Below, in pieces: positions 15,700-24,416 of a stretch of DNA of 38,760 nt. The translations under genes were made by a program, and so were the position numbers. Under the pieces are notes generated by a model, which was not told the DNA's origin, ran no database searches, and worked only from the letters and a program-made list of their open reading frames with translations. The stretch covers positions 1 to 38,760 of the forward strand of contig BOAU01000010.1 of NCBI GenBank assembly GCA_026002025.1. The letters run 5' to 3'. Position 1 is the first letter of the stretch. Every line of letters starts with the position of its first letter. The DNA comes from Spirochaetia bacterium (GTDB taxonomy: Bacteria > Spirochaetota > Spirochaetia > Treponematales > Breznakiellaceae).

Positions 15700-16605
15700 A
15701 TGAAAACAAGGCTGCGGAAAACAATAAAACACCCAAACTCGGATACCCTCTTTTACATCATCACCGGCGTCATCATAACACTGCTTTTTTTAATCACCGC
15801 CTATCCCATGATACTGGTGGTCTCCTCCTCATTTTCGGACCGCTTTGCGGTGATGGCGGGCCGGGTGGTCCTGTGGCCCGTGAATTTAACTCTTGATGGG
15901 TATAAAGCGGTATTCAATTACCCTGAGGTTCTTATAGGGTACCGGAACACGATTTTTTATACCGCCCTGGGGACCTTTATCAAGGTGACGGTTACCATGC
16001 TGGCGGCCTACCCCTTTGCCCGAAAGGGTTGGTACGGAAAAAAGGCGGTAACCTGGATTTTTATTTTTACCATGTTTTTTTCCGGGGGCATGATCCCGAT
16101 CTACATGCTGGTCCGCAGTCTGGGTATGCTGAATACGGTATGGGCCATTGTCATCATGCGGTCGGTTTCTGTATATAACATCATTATTGCCCGGACTTTT
16201 ATTCAGAGTACTATCCCCAATGAACTTTTTGAATCCGCCAAAATAGACGGCGCCAGTGAATTCCGCTGTTTCAGGAGTATCGTCATGCCCCTGTCCACGG
16301 CTATCATCGCGGTGCTGGTTCTCTATTTTGCCGTAGGCCACTGGAATGAGTATTTCGATGCCTTTATATATCTTTCTAACCGCACCCTCTTTCCTTTGCA
16401 GCTTTTTCTGCGGGACGTACTGATTATGAACAGCATTGATCAGAGCGAATTTCTTGATGAGGCGATCATGGCCTACCGTCAGGGAATGTACGATCTCTTA
16501 AAATATGCCCTGATTGTAGTAGCTACCGCGCCTATAATCTGCGTGTATCCCTTTGTCCAGAAATATTTTGTAAAAGGTGTTATGATTGGTTCGATTAAAG
16601 GTTGA
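15700..16605 (+). CDS. Sugar ABC transporter permease (LplC/YtcP type)
   Basis: A 301-residue inner-membrane permease, partner of the preceding one. It has about six transmembrane helices and the EAA loop NELFESAKIDGASEFRCFRSIVMPLS. The first helix contains LITAYPMILVVSSSFSD, typical of this subfamily, and the protein ends KYFVKGVMIGSIKG, the usual C-terminus of LplC-like permeases. The start is ATG 15700, preceded by AGGGG. The two permeases would form a heterodimeric channel. Confidence 0.93.
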   Translation: MKTRLRKTIKHPNSDTLFYIITGVIITLLFLITAYPMILVVSSSFSDRFAVMAGRVVLWPVNLTLDGYKAVFNYPEVLIGYRNTIFYTALGTFIKVTVTMLAAYPFARKGWYGKKAVTWIFIFTMFFSGGMIPIYMLVRSLGMLNTVWAIVIMRSVSVYNIIIARTFIQSTIPNELFESAKIDGASEFRCFRSIVMPLSTAIIAVLVLYFAVGHWNEYFDAFIYLSNRTLFPLQLFLRDVLIMNSIDQSEFLDEAIMAYRQGMYDLLKYALIVVATAPIICVYPFVQKYFVKGVMIGSIKG

Positions 16606-16614
16606 TATTGAAGT

Positions 16615-17637
16615 ATGAAAACAATGCCGCTTGACCACATTCGCAAACTTACTGCCGTCATCACCCCATCCATGCGTTGGGACGGAACGGAAAACTTTAC
16701 CGCCTGGCAGGAAAGGGGCCGGACGAAACTTTTGGAACTCCTCGGTCTGCCCTTTGAAAAATGTGATGAACAATTTCATATTGAATACCGCGAAGACCGG
16801 GGAGATTTTACTGAAACCCGGTTTACCTTTCAAAGCGAAGAGGGCTTCTTTGTCCCCTGTCATCTCTGGGTTCCCAAAGGCGCTTCAGCTCCCCTGCCCC
16901 TGGCAGTCTGCCTCCAGGGCCATACCACCGGGATGCATATTTCTCTGGGAAGGCCCAAGTATAAGGGAGACGAAGAAGACATACAGAGCGGGGATCGGGA
17001 TTTTGCAGTGCGGATTATCAAAGAAGGGTACTGCGCCCTGGCAATTGAACAGCGCTGTTTTGGCGAATTGGGCGGCACCGAAGAAGGGCCCCAATGTACC
17101 GTGCCTTCACTGGCGGGACTCCTTATCGGGAGAACCGCTGTGGGCGAAAGGGTCTGGGATATTCAGCGGGCCCTGGATGTTATAGAAAAACACTTCCCCG
17201 AAGCCGATAAAAATGAGTTTATCTGTATGGGTAACTCCGGCGGCGGCACCACTACTTTCTTTGCGGGCTGTCTTGAAAGGCGTTTCAAATACCTTATGCC
17301 TTCCAGCTATTTTTGTTCTTTCGATGATTGCATCGGGGCAATGTACCATTGCCCCTGTAACTTCGTTCCCAATATCCGGCTCTATTTTGACATGGGCGAC
17401 ATGGCAGGTCTCATTGCCCCCCGTCCCCTGGTCATTGTTTCAGGCAAAGAGGACTCCATTTTTCCCCAGCCGGGAGTACAGAAGGCATATAAAGAAGCGC
17501 TGCGGATGTATGAGGGATCAGGGAAGAAGGAAAATATTAAATTGCTTATCGGCGAGGGCGGGCACCGTTTTTATGCGGATCTTGGCTGGGGCGCCATGAA
17601 TTCTTTTATACGACTTTCCTTTCATGCGTTATCGTGA
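16615..17637 (+). CDS. Alpha/beta hydrolase, probable carbohydrate or acyl esterase
   Basis: A 340-residue cytosolic hydrolase without a signal peptide. The catalytic triad is visible as Ser208 in GNSGGG, Asp280 in SGKEDSIFP and His317 in GEGGHRFY, and the oxyanion region is LQGHTTGMH (about 100-108). It resembles the abhydrolase_7 / acetyl-xylan-esterase-like group, which removes acyl groups from sugars. It starts nine bases after the second permease, so it is the last gene of the sugar locus and probably deacylates the imported substrate. The substrate is not known; xylan or pectin fragments would fit a plant-fibre gut, but that is inference. Confidence 0.82.
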   Translation: MKTMPLDHIRKLTAVITPSMRWDGTENFTAWQERGRTKLLELLGLPFEKCDEQFHIEYREDRGDFTETRFTFQSEEGFFVPCHLWVPKGASAPLPLAVCLQGHTTGMHISLGRPKYKGDEEDIQSGDRDFAVRIIKEGYCALAIEQRCFGELGGTEEGPQCTVPSLAGLLIGRTAVGERVWDIQRALDVIEKHFPEADKNEFICMGNSGGGTTTFFAGCLERRFKYLMPSSYFCSFDDCIGAMYHCPCNFVPNIRLYFDMGDMAGLIAPRPLVIVSGKEDSIFPQPGVQKAYKEALRMYEGSGKKENIKLLIGEGGHRFYADLGWGAMNSFIRLSFHALS

Positions 17638-17665
17638 CAGCATATCTGCTATGTTGCCGTTTCAA

Positions 17666-19327
17666 CTACGTTGAAATCCCCAACTCCTCTACCTTTTTGA
17701 TCCCCTGTTCGCGCAGCAGGAACTTCTGAATCTTGCCGCTTGCGGTGAGGGGGAAGGCATCCACAAAGAAGATGAACTTGGGGATCTTGTAGCGGCTGAT
17801 CTGGCCCCGGCAGAAATCCTGCACGTCCTCTTCGGTGATCTTGGCGTCCTTGTGGAGGATGATGAAGGCCCCCACTTCTTCGCCGTATTTTTTGCTGGCG
17901 ATGCCCACGATCTGCACATCGCGAATGCCGGGCATGGTGTAGAGGAAATCTTCGATTTCTTTGGGATAGATGTTTTCGCCGCCGCGGATGATCATGTCCT
18001 TGATGCGGCCGGTGACCCGGAAGTTGCCCGCCTTGTCCTTGACGCCGAGATCCCCTGAGTGGAGCCAACCCTGGGCGTCGATGCACCTGGCGGTGGCTTC
18101 GGGCATTTTGTAGTAGCCCTTCATGCTGTTGTAACCCCGGCAGCAGAATTCGCCGTGGACGCCGGTGGGACACTCTGCACCGGTTTCGGGATCGCGGATG
18201 GTGACCTCCACGCCGGGGAGGGCACGGCCTACGGTTTCAACTTTTACTTCCAGGGTGTCGTCGTAGCGGGTCTGGGTCATCACCGGGGATGATTCGGTAA
18301 GGCCGTAGCAGATGGTGACTTCCTTCATGTGCATCAGATCGATGACCTGGCGCATGGCTTCTATCGGACAAGGGCTGCCGGCCATAATGCCGGTGCGGAG
18401 GCTCGACAGGTCGAACATCTTAAACATGGGATGGTTGAGCTCGGCAATGAACATGGTAGGGACCCCGTAGACGGCGGTGCATTTTTCCTTTTGTACCGTG
18501 GCGAGTACCAGCAGGGGATCGAACCATTCCAGCATGGCGGCGGTAGAGCCGTGGGTGAGGATCGCCATCATCCCCAGGACGAGGCCGAAGCAGTGGAACA
18601 GGGGGACCGGCAGACACACGATGTCCGCCGGGCTCAGGCGCTGGTTGTCCCCGATGCCCAGGCCGTTGTTGAGGATGTTCCGATGGGTGAGCATGACGCC
18701 TTTTGGGAAGCCCGTGGTGCCTGAGGTGTATTGCATGTTTACCACATCGTTGGTGTTAAGGGATGCCTCGATTTGGCGCAGCCCGGCGTCATCGGTATGC
18801 TGGCCCAGTAACAGGATCTCCGCCAAAGAGTACATGCCCCGGTGCTTTACCTGGCCGATGTAGATCACGCTTTTTAAGCAGGGGAATTTTGCGGAGTTAA
18901 GGTGGCCCCGGGGCGCGGTTTTGAGCTCCGGCACCAGTTCGTTGACCATGGCAATGTAGTCCGAATCGCGGTAGCCGTCGATGATACAGATGGCGGCGAG
19001 GTCGGACTGCTGCATCAGGTATTCCAGTTCGTGGGTTTTGTAGGCGGTATTCACCGTCACCAGGACCATCCCGGCCCGTGCGCTGGCAAAGAGGACTGTG
19101 TTCCAGTCCGGCACATTAGTGGCCCAGATGCCGATGTGGTCCCCCTTCTTCAGGCCCATGGCCAGGAAGCCTTTGGCCATCTCGTCCACCCGTTTGTCAA
19201 ATTCCGTGTAGGTAAAACGCAGGTCCCGGTCGGCGTAGACGATAAAGTCATGGTCCGGCTGGGTTTGGGCCTTTTCCCGCAGCACGGCGCCCAGGGTCGA
19301 TTCAATATAATTCATGTCAGTACTCAT
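17666..19327 (-). CDS. AMP-forming acyl-CoA synthetase
   Basis: A 553-residue ANL-superfamily ligase that would activate a fatty or other carboxylic acid to its CoA thioester with ATP. The phosphate loop is [11 protein letters not shown] (200-210), followed by YGLTESSPV, the GYY..PEAT..C...GWLHSGDLG hinge region, and the catalytic lysine in [11 protein letters not shown] near the C-terminus. All motifs are intact. It lies 21 bases downstream of an XRE-cupin regulator gene, a frequent pairing in anaerobes. It resembles FadD/ACSF2-type medium-chain ligases; the chain length preference cannot be read from the sequence. The stop codon lies in the loop of a 7-bp inverted repeat (17660-17676). Confidence 0.93.
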   Translation of the reverse strand: MSTDMNYIESTLGAVLREKAQTQPDHDFIVYADRDLRFTYTEFDKRVDEMAKGFLAMGLKKGDHIGIWATNVPDWNTVLFASARAGMVLVTVNTAYKTHELEYLMQQSDLAAICIIDGYRDSDYIAMVNELVPELKTAPRGHLNSAKFPCLKSVIYIGQVKHRGMYSLAEILLLGQHTDDAGLRQIEASLNTNDVVNMQYTSGTTGFPKGVMLTHRNILNNGLGIGDNQRLSPADIVCLPVPLFHCFGLVLGMMAILTHGSTAAMLEWFDPLLVLATVQKEKCTAVYGVPTMFIAELNHPMFKMFDLSSLRTGIMAGSPCPIEAMRQVIDLMHMKEVTICYGLTESSPVMTQTRYDDTLEVKVETVGRALPGVEVTIRDPETGAECPTGVHGEFCCRGYNSMKGYYKMPEATARCIDAQGWLHSGDLGVKDKAGNFRVTGRIKDMIIRGGENIYPKEIEDFLYTMPGIRDVQIVGIASKKYGEEVGAFIILHKDAKITEEDVQDFCRGQISRYKIPKFIFFVDAFPLTASGKIQKFLLREQGIKKVEELGIST

Positions 19328-19348
19328 TATTACTCACTTTGTCGCAAA

Positions 19349-19990
19349 TTAGACCGGCGTGTAGATGACCGCGAGAATCCGGGCGGGCTTGCCGTTACCG
19401 GCCAGAACCCGGTGGGGCACGATGGAATCGTAGTAGACCGAATCCCCTTCGTTCAGAGTGTGGGACTCGGCGCCGTATTCCAGGGCCAAGGTTCCCGCGA
19501 GAACGTGGATGAATTCTTCACCTTCGTGGCTGGACTTACCTTGTTCCGCATCGGCTTCGATGTCCACGATAAAGGGCTCCATGTGGCGGCCGCCCTTGTC
19601 TGCGGCGAGGGCGTTGAAGTGGAGGCCCTTGTGATCGGATGCGGCTTTCCCTGTTGCGGCCTCTGCGGCTGTCTTGGAACCAACCCCGCCTTCGCTGCCG
19701 GGCAGCCCTCGGTCTGGAAGTCCGGTGACAAACCGCGCCGCCGCAGTGACATCACCCTTGCGGGTAATGACCGGGCCGAGCTGTTCGTGATCATCCAATA
19801 GGGTGCCCAGGCGGACGCCGAGGGCGCGGGAAATTTTCAGCAGGGGGGCCAGATCGGGGATGTACCCTTCTTCGATGCGGCGGATCAGGTCCGGGTCCAG
19901 TCCGCTGCGTTCCGCCAGGGTTGAGCGGTCAATTGAATAGGTTTTGCAGAGTTCGAGAATCCGCTCGCCGGGGCCGCGTTTTGCCGCCAT
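19349..19990 (-). CDS. XRE-cupin transcriptional regulator
   Basis: A 213-residue regulator with an N-terminal XRE helix-turn-helix (about residues 10-60, ERSGLDPDLIRRIEEGYIPDLAPLLKISRALG) and a C-terminal cupin_2 sensor domain (about 130-213, HEGEEFIHVLAGTLALEYG..LNEGDSVYYDSIVPHRV). Between them residues 78-122 form a Gly/Ala-rich insertion that family members usually lack or have much shorter. GAGGAG precedes the ATG. It is transcribed ahead of the acyl-CoA synthetase and divergently from the PilZ gene, so it probably controls the synthetase and perhaps itself. A weak promoter TTGATC-17-TATTGT is visible on the minus strand at about 20057-20029. Confidence 0.9.
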   Translation of the reverse strand: MAAKRGPGERILELCKTYSIDRSTLAERSGLDPDLIRRIEEGYIPDLAPLLKISRALGVRLGTLLDDHEQLGPVITRKGDVTAAARFVTGLPDRGLPGSEGGVGSKTAAEAATGKAASDHKGLHFNALAADKGGRHMEPFIVDIEADAEQGKSSHEGEEFIHVLAGTLALEYGAESHTLNEGDSVYYDSIVPHRVLAGNGKPARILAVIYTPV

Positions 19991-20039
19991 GTATCACTCC
20001 TCAAAATTTCATTTTTTGGTACGGTACTACAATAATAGA

Positions 20040-20076
20040 TTGACGAAACAGGATCAATCGGACAAAATGGATCAAT
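20040..20076 (+). promoter_or_regulatory. PilZ gene promoter with flanking direct repeats
   Basis: TTGACG (20040-20045), a 17-base spacer and CAAAAT (20063-20068) put the transcription start near 20075, two bases before the ATG at 20077. GGATCAAT is repeated at 20051-20058 and 20069-20076, in the spacer and at the start site, and could be an operator shared with the divergent regulator gene. Confidence 0.5.
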
Positions 20077-20454
20077 ATGCAGGAACAGGTAAGATCATAT
20101 TCGCCGGAGAACCGTAAAAATATCCGTTACCGGACCCTTGCCAAGGTGCGTATCCACGGCATTCTGGGGGAAGAAAGCCTCCTGAAAGATCTCAGCGTCA
20201 CCGGTTGCTGCGTAGAATGCACGTCCCTGGCGGACATAGGGCCGAATAATCAATATAAACTGGAAATTATACCCGAAAAAGCCGCAAAGATTGGCCAATT
20301 TGAATTAGAAGTAGAAGTTAAATGGGTGCGCTCCGGGGCGGATTCCAGTGAGGTAGGTTTCAGCATCACCGCCTCCCCAAAGGGCAAACTTTTTCAGCGT
20401 TATGTTGATTATCTTTCCTGGCGCGCCGAAACCGGTCAATCATCCTTGGCATGA
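20077..20454 (+). CDS. PilZ-domain protein (likely c-di-GMP binding)
   Basis: A 125-residue single-domain protein. The PilZ signature is complete: RxxxR at Arg13-Arg17 (RKNIR) and DxSxxG at Asp38-Ser40-Gly43 (DLSVTG), the residues that hold cyclic di-GMP in known members. The rest follows the PilZ barrel (KLEIIPEK..QFELEVEVKWVRSG...VGFSI). There is no Shine-Dalgarno sequence before the ATG and the predicted transcript is leaderless. It overlaps the next gene by four bases (ATGA). In spirochaetes such proteins link c-di-GMP to motility; the partner is unknown here. Confidence 0.9.
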   Translation: MQEQVRSYSPENRKNIRYRTLAKVRIHGILGEESLLKDLSVTGCCVECTSLADIGPNNQYKLEIIPEKAAKIGQFELEVEVKWVRSGADSSEVGFSITASPKGKLFQRYVDYLSWRAETGQSSLA

Positions 20455-21476
20455 CGCCGCAATGCCGCATGATATCAAGCCTCCCCGGTACGGCCCTTGC
20501 GGGCCGGGTCTATCAGGCAATTCCTGACTTTGAAGATCATTTAGAACATGAATTGGGCACCTGGCAGGATAAATGGGGTCCCCTTTATTATGCTGATCAG
20601 CATAATGCCGAAGGGTGTCAGGCACCCTTTTGGCAGCAGAACATCTGGCTTGAACCCTTCCGCTTTGAATTTGATTCCATATCCCAGGCCTCTGCCGCAC
20701 TCCGGGGCATCCAGCGGAATTGGGCGCCGCCATCCATGCCACCGGCGCCGGTCCTCCATACCCAGTTCCGCCGGGCCAGCCTTATCGAAAGCCAACTGCC
20801 GCCGATTTCCCGCAAGCCCCGGCCTTTCCCCTGGCAGGTTCCCGATGCGGGCATCGGCGCATGGACTTTGCTGGATGCCCATACGCTGATAGCCAGCCCC
20901 CGCTGTTCCAGCCCCTTCCCGGCGGGGACAATCGAGTTTGAGGAAGACAAAATCGGTCCTCCCAGCCGCGCTTATCTTAAATTGTGGGAAGCGCTGGTCC
21001 GCTGCGGCACATGGCCCCAGCGCAACGAAAAGTGCCTGGATGCCGGGGCCAGTCCCGGCGGTTGGACCTGGGCCCTGGCCCGGCTGGGCGCGCAGGTGAC
21101 CGCCGTGGACCGCGCCCCCCTGGAGGACCGCGTCCTCGCCATGCCCGGCGTCACCGCCCTCAAACACGACGCCTTCACCCTAAATCCCGAAGACATAGGC
21201 CCCCTGGATTGGCTTTTTTCCGATGTGATCTGTTATCCGCCCCGTCTTTACGAATGGATACAGAAGTGGCTCACCTCAAGGCTCTGCAAAAATTTTGTCT
21301 GCACCATAAAGATGCAGGGCGAGGCGGATTATGAAACCACCCAAGCTTTTGCCGAAATCCCCGGCGGCACGGTGACCCATCTCTATCACAACAAACACGA
21401 GTTAACGTGGTGTAAAATAAATTCTGAACCCATGGAGGAAAAAAATGGACAAGCAAAAAACATTAACGATGATTAA
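20451..21476 (+). CDS. RlmM-like SAM-dependent rRNA methyltransferase
   Basis: A 341-residue cytosolic protein with a C-terminal RrmJ/FtsJ-type Rossmann methyltransferase domain. The SAM loop is CLDAGASPGGWTWALARLGA (195-214), followed by VTAVDRAPL and the catalytic lysine in CTIKMQGE; a late HELTW fits the family glutamate. It resembles RlmM, which methylates the ribose of a 23S rRNA residue, but the N-terminal region is divergent, so the target is uncertain. The start overlaps the PilZ stop and the end overlaps the M42 peptidase start by 32 bases. A 13-bp repeat at 20614-20626 is read in frame as part of EGCQAP (residues 54-59). Confidence 0.82.
   Translation: MTPQCRMISSLPGTALAGRVYQAIPDFEDHLEHELGTWQDKWGPLYYADQHNAEGCQAPFWQQNIWLEPFRFEFDSISQASAALRGIQRNWAPPSMPPAPVLHTQFRRASLIESQLPPISRKPRPFPWQVPDAGIGAWTLLDAHTLIASPRCSSPFPAGTIEFEEDKIGPPSRAYLKLWEALVRCGTWPQRNEKCLDAGASPGGWTWALARLGAQVTAVDRAPLEDRVLAMPGVTALKHDAFTLNPEDIGPLDWLFSDVICYPPRLYEWIQKWLTSRLCKNFVCTIKMQGEADYETTQAFAEIPGGTVTHLYHNKHELTWCKINSEPMEEKNGQAKNINDD
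20614..20626. repeat. 13-bp near-palindrome, copy 3, inside the methyltransferase gene
   Basis: GGTGTCAGGCACC is the exact reverse complement of the copy at 4430-4442, flanked by AAG and CTTTT so that the symmetry extends. It is in frame in the coding sequence. Confidence 0.75.
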
Positions 21477-22521
21477 GGAAATATCCGATGCCCCCGGTGT
21501 TTCCGGTTTTGAGGATGAGGCGGTTGCGGTGCTGCGCCGTTACAGTGAAGGCCTGGGGGATTTAAACGAGGACGCCATGCGGAACCTCTACCTCCGCCGC
21601 AGCGGCCCAAAAACGGGGCTGCCGGTTTTGCAGCTTGACGCCCACAGCGATGAAGTGGGTTTCATGATCAAGGCGATCCGTCCTAACGGGACCATGGATT
21701 TTGTGACCCTGGGCGGATGGGTTCCCTCCAACATCCCCGCCCACCGGGTGCTTATCCGCAGCGGGACTGGCGCGTGGATTCCCGGCATCGTGGCCAGCAA
21801 GCCCCCGCATTTCCTTTCCGAAGCGGACAAGAAAGCGGCCCCGGAAATTGCCGACATGGTGATCGATGTGGGAGCATCCAGCGATCGGGAAATCCGCGAG
21901 GAGTACCATATCAGTATTGCTGCGCCGGTGATTCCCGATGTGCAGTTTGAATACCACGTTGATCACGACACCATGATGGGCAAGGCTTTTGACAACCGTC
22001 TGGGCAGCGCGGCCATTATTTCAACCTTGAAAGAACTTGTGGCTTCCGATCTCGGGGTCAACGTGACCGGCGCCTTTGCCGCCCAGGAAGAAATGGGACT
22101 CCGGGGCGCCACCGTTACCGCACAGGTGGTTCAGCCTGATATCGCCATTTCCTTTGAGGGCGTCCCCGCGGACGACACGGTGGTGGAATCCTACGCGATC
22201 CAGACGGCGATCAAAAAAGGCCCCATGCTCAGGCACATCGACGCCCGGATGATCACCAACCCCCGGTTCCAGCGTTTTGCCCTGGACACTGCGGCACGCA
22301 GGGGCATCCCCGTCCAGGAAGCGATCCGCACCGGGGGCGCCACCAACGCCGGCGTCATCCACCTGAGCGGCAAAGCAGTTCCCGCCATCGTCATCGGTAT
22401 CCCGGTCCGCTACATCCACACCCACTACGGCATCGCCTCCTATGCGGATTTCGAGAACGCGGTGAAGCTTGCCTGCGAGGTGATCCGCGGATTAAACGCG
22501 GGGGTGATCTCGAACTTTTAG
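21445..22521 (+). CDS. M42-family metallo-aminopeptidase
   Basis: A 358-residue cytosolic peptidase of the M42 (glutamyl aminopeptidase / FrvX) family, which forms large tetrahedral assemblies and trims peptides. The two-metal site is seen as His67 and Asp69 in LDAHSDEVGF, Asp183 in AFDNR, catalytic Glu215-Glu216 in AAQEEMGLRG, and a C-terminal His in YIHTHYG. GGAGG precedes ATG 21445. The gene starts inside the end of the methyltransferase gene, so the two are co-expressed. The stop codon lies in the first unit of a 16-bp tandem repeat. Confidence 0.95.
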   Translation: MDKQKTLTMIKEISDAPGVSGFEDEAVAVLRRYSEGLGDLNEDAMRNLYLRRSGPKTGLPVLQLDAHSDEVGFMIKAIRPNGTMDFVTLGGWVPSNIPAHRVLIRSGTGAWIPGIVASKPPHFLSEADKKAAPEIADMVIDVGASSDREIREEYHISIAAPVIPDVQFEYHVDHDTMMGKAFDNRLGSAAIISTLKELVASDLGVNVTGAFAAQEEMGLRGATVTAQVVQPDIAISFEGVPADDTVVESYAIQTAIKKGPMLRHIDARMITNPRFQRFALDTAARRGIPVQEAIRTGGATNAGVIHLSGKAVPAIVIGIPVRYIHTHYGIASYADFENAVKLACEVIRGLNAGVISNF

Positions 22522-22571
22522 TTCGGCGAACTTCTAATTCGACGAACTTCCAGCTCGGCGGGGTTTTAGTG
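22508..22571. repeat. Four tandem copies of a 16-bp repeat
   Basis: Units at 22508-22523, 22524-22539, 22540-22555 and 22556-22571 follow the pattern CGGCGAACTTCTAATT with a few changes each. The first unit includes the last codons and stop of the peptidase gene, and the array fills the gap to the convergent radical-SAM gene. Confidence 0.75.
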
Positions 22572-22575
22572 AAAC

Positions 22576-23457
22576 TTAAATTCCGCCGCCAAATAGATCG
22601 AGCTGCGCCGCTGTTTTTTTATCTTCAAATTCATGCATGTATTTGAAAAGTTCATCGCTATTACAAACAATATGATGCTGCGCGCAGGTCTCATAAAAGA
22701 CTTTTGAAAGTTCACGATCATTGTCACTCATAACCTGATAGTTGTTCCCGTATTTTTTCTGATACCGCTGTTTCAGGCCGGGAAAATGTTCATCGAGTTT
22801 TTGGTAGAAATACTCACGGTCCCCTTCCCGCAGGGTCAGGCCGATACCGAAGAAGATAATACCGTAGACTTTTGCCTCAATACAGTATCGCAGAAGTCCT
22901 CGCAAGTTTTCCGCAGTATCGTTGATAAAGGGAAGCAGCGGGGTAAGCCACACGATAGTTTTAATACCGTTATCCCGCAGTGTTTTTAATACCTCAAACC
23001 GTTCTTTGGTGGCGCAGACATTGGGCTCCAGAATTTTACAGAGCGCCTCATCATAGGTGGTAAGGGTTATCTCAACCACGCACTTTGACTGTGCGTTTAT
23101 CTTTTTCAGCAAATCTAAATCCCGCAGGATCAAATTGGACTTGGTTTGAATCGCCAGACCGCAGCGGTACTTTTCGATGATTTCCAGACAGGTGCGAATG
23201 TTGGCAAGGTTCTCCGGCAGGGGAATATAGGGATCGCTCATGGCCCCGGTCCCGATCATACACTTTTTCCGCTTGCGTTTAAGCGCGTCTTCCAGCAAAG
23301 CGGGTGCGTTTATCTTTATTTCCACATCCTCAAAATCATGCCGCATATCGTAGCACCTGCTCCGGGCATCGCAGTATATGCAGCCATGAATGCAGCCCCG
23401 GCTTATGTTCATGCCGTTGGCAGAGGACAAGAGGCCCTTGGTTTCTTTAAAGTGCAC
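22576..23457 (-). CDS. Radical-SAM protein (SPL-like), last gene of the DUF2156 cassette
   Basis: A 293-residue radical-SAM enzyme with the cluster-binding motif CIHGCIYC (Cys22, Cys26, Cys29) in the context NISRGCIHGCIYCDARS, as in the SPL / Rv2578c-like group. Further strands such as GLAIQTKSNLILRDLDLL and KCVVEITLTTYDE fit the barrel. I place the start at GTG 23457, which overlaps the end of the upstream gene by 11 bases; the frame is open further left, but there it only shadows that gene. It is 3'-most of four overlapping genes, the other three being DUF2156 paralogues with a shared Cys cluster. It may modify those proteins, their tRNA or their lipid product. The reaction is unknown. Confidence 0.85.
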   Translation of the reverse strand: MHFKETKGLLSSANGMNISRGCIHGCIYCDARSRCYDMRHDFEDVEIKINAPALLEDALKRKRKKCMIGTGAMSDPYIPLPENLANIRTCLEIIEKYRCGLAIQTKSNLILRDLDLLKKINAQSKCVVEITLTTYDEALCKILEPNVCATKERFEVLKTLRDNGIKTIVWLTPLLPFINDTAENLRGLLRYCIEAKVYGIIFFGIGLTLREGDREYFYQKLDEHFPGLKQRYQKKYGNNYQVMSDNDRELSKVFYETCAQHHIVCNSDELFKYMHEFEDKKTAAQLDLFGGGI

Positions 23458-24415
23458 GGGTGATTTCCCGCTTCGACAGGGTACATAGATACTTGCGGCT
23501 AAGCTCATGAACGCTGAGGTGCTTCTTGAAAGTACGGAGCCCCGGCTTGCCCATGTCATAACCGTTGTTAACATATTCAATGCCGGACAAATAGTCCTTT
23601 GCCGCCATGTAGTAAAGGTACACATTGAAGTTGGTGATATTCGACTTGGCAAAATATATGTATGCGGTTTTGTTCATCACTTCCCAGATGGCATAACCTG
23701 CGGGCTTATCATCAATGTAAAGCGCAATTCCGCCATAAATACTGTTATCGAAAATTGCCGCCATGTTTTTCAGGGAATCCTTTAAGCATCCGGCAAAAGC
23801 CCGGCAGGCTTCGCAGTCCTGATGGGTACACCACTCATCCTCAACAACAAAACAGTGGGAAAAGTTTTCTTTGGTCAAGGGCCGGATAACAACATTGGGG
23901 GTGTTAAAACAGCGTTTAAGGCTGTTTCGCTTGTTCAGGTTGACCCCGCCGTTCCATTCGATGATGTCCGCAGTACGGTACACATATTCGCTGCAATCTT
24001 CACTGTACTCAGGCAGGACATCCCAGGTTTCAAGCTGCCGCAGTTCCGCAAGAAGCCCCTCATCCACCGCCCAGAGCTGCAATGCCGCTGAAGCGGCTTC
24101 GGGTATCCCCGCTTCAAGGGCCAGGGCATAAAGCGTATCAAGTAACTGTGAGAGGGAAGCGGCAACAGTAATACTGCGCGGCGGCTGAATAACAAAATAA
24201 ACGGCCCCTGATTTATAGAACCACACACTGCACAAAAAGCCATCAATGATCCTGTAAACCGCATCGAAACCAAAGGCCCATATCGAAGAAACCGTTGCGG
24301 TAAGTTCGTGAAACTGCGTGCCGCCTGAATCAAATTGTTTAAAAACAGGAAAACTGTCTATCCCCATGGGAAGAAAACCCTGTTTCAAAAAATAATCGCG
24401 GGTCGCGGCGGCCAT
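23447..24415 (-). CDS. DUF2156 / PG-lysyltransferase C-terminal-like protein, paralogue 3
   Basis: A 322-residue soluble protein of the family that forms the catalytic part of MprF (aminoacyl-tRNA to lipid transfer), built of two GNAT-like folds. Diagnostic stretches are FHELTATVSSIWAF near residue 40, YVYRTADIIEWNGGVNLNKRN near 145-163, and the end motif YDMGKPGLRTFKKHLSVHE (286-304). Cys196, Cys201, Cys204 and Cys210 form C-x4-C-x2-C-x5-C, shared with both upstream paralogues. No transmembrane flippase part is present. The start is ATG 24415, one base after the upstream stop and six after AGAGG. It overlaps the radical-SAM gene by 11 bases. Substrate unknown. Confidence 0.82.
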   Translation of the reverse strand: MAAATRDYFLKQGFLPMGIDSFPVFKQFDSGGTQFHELTATVSSIWAFGFDAVYRIIDGFLCSVWFYKSGAVYFVIQPPRSITVAASLSQLLDTLYALALEAGIPEAASAALQLWAVDEGLLAELRQLETWDVLPEYSEDCSEYVYRTADIIEWNGGVNLNKRNSLKRCFNTPNVVIRPLTKENFSHCFVVEDEWCTHQDCEACRAFAGCLKDSLKNMAAIFDNSIYGGIALYIDDKPAGYAIWEVMNKTAYIYFAKSNITNFNVYLYYMAAKDYLSGIEYVNNGYDMGKPGLRTFKKHLSVHELSRKYLCTLSKREITRAL

Positions 24416-24416
24416 C

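Noticed and set aside
17660..17676. Inverted repeat TTTCAAC-TAC-GTTGAAA at the synthetase stop codon as a terminator
   Set aside because: No T-run follows on either strand and the stem is AT-rich.
18902..19801. Long plus-strand open frame of 299 codons opposite the acyl-CoA synthetase and regulator genes
   Set aside because: It is the complement of two well-supported genes in GC-rich DNA, has no ribosome site and no family resemblance.
23458..23652. N-terminal extension of the radical-SAM gene
   Set aside because: The extra 65 codons lie entirely within the upstream paralogue in another frame and do not resemble the family.
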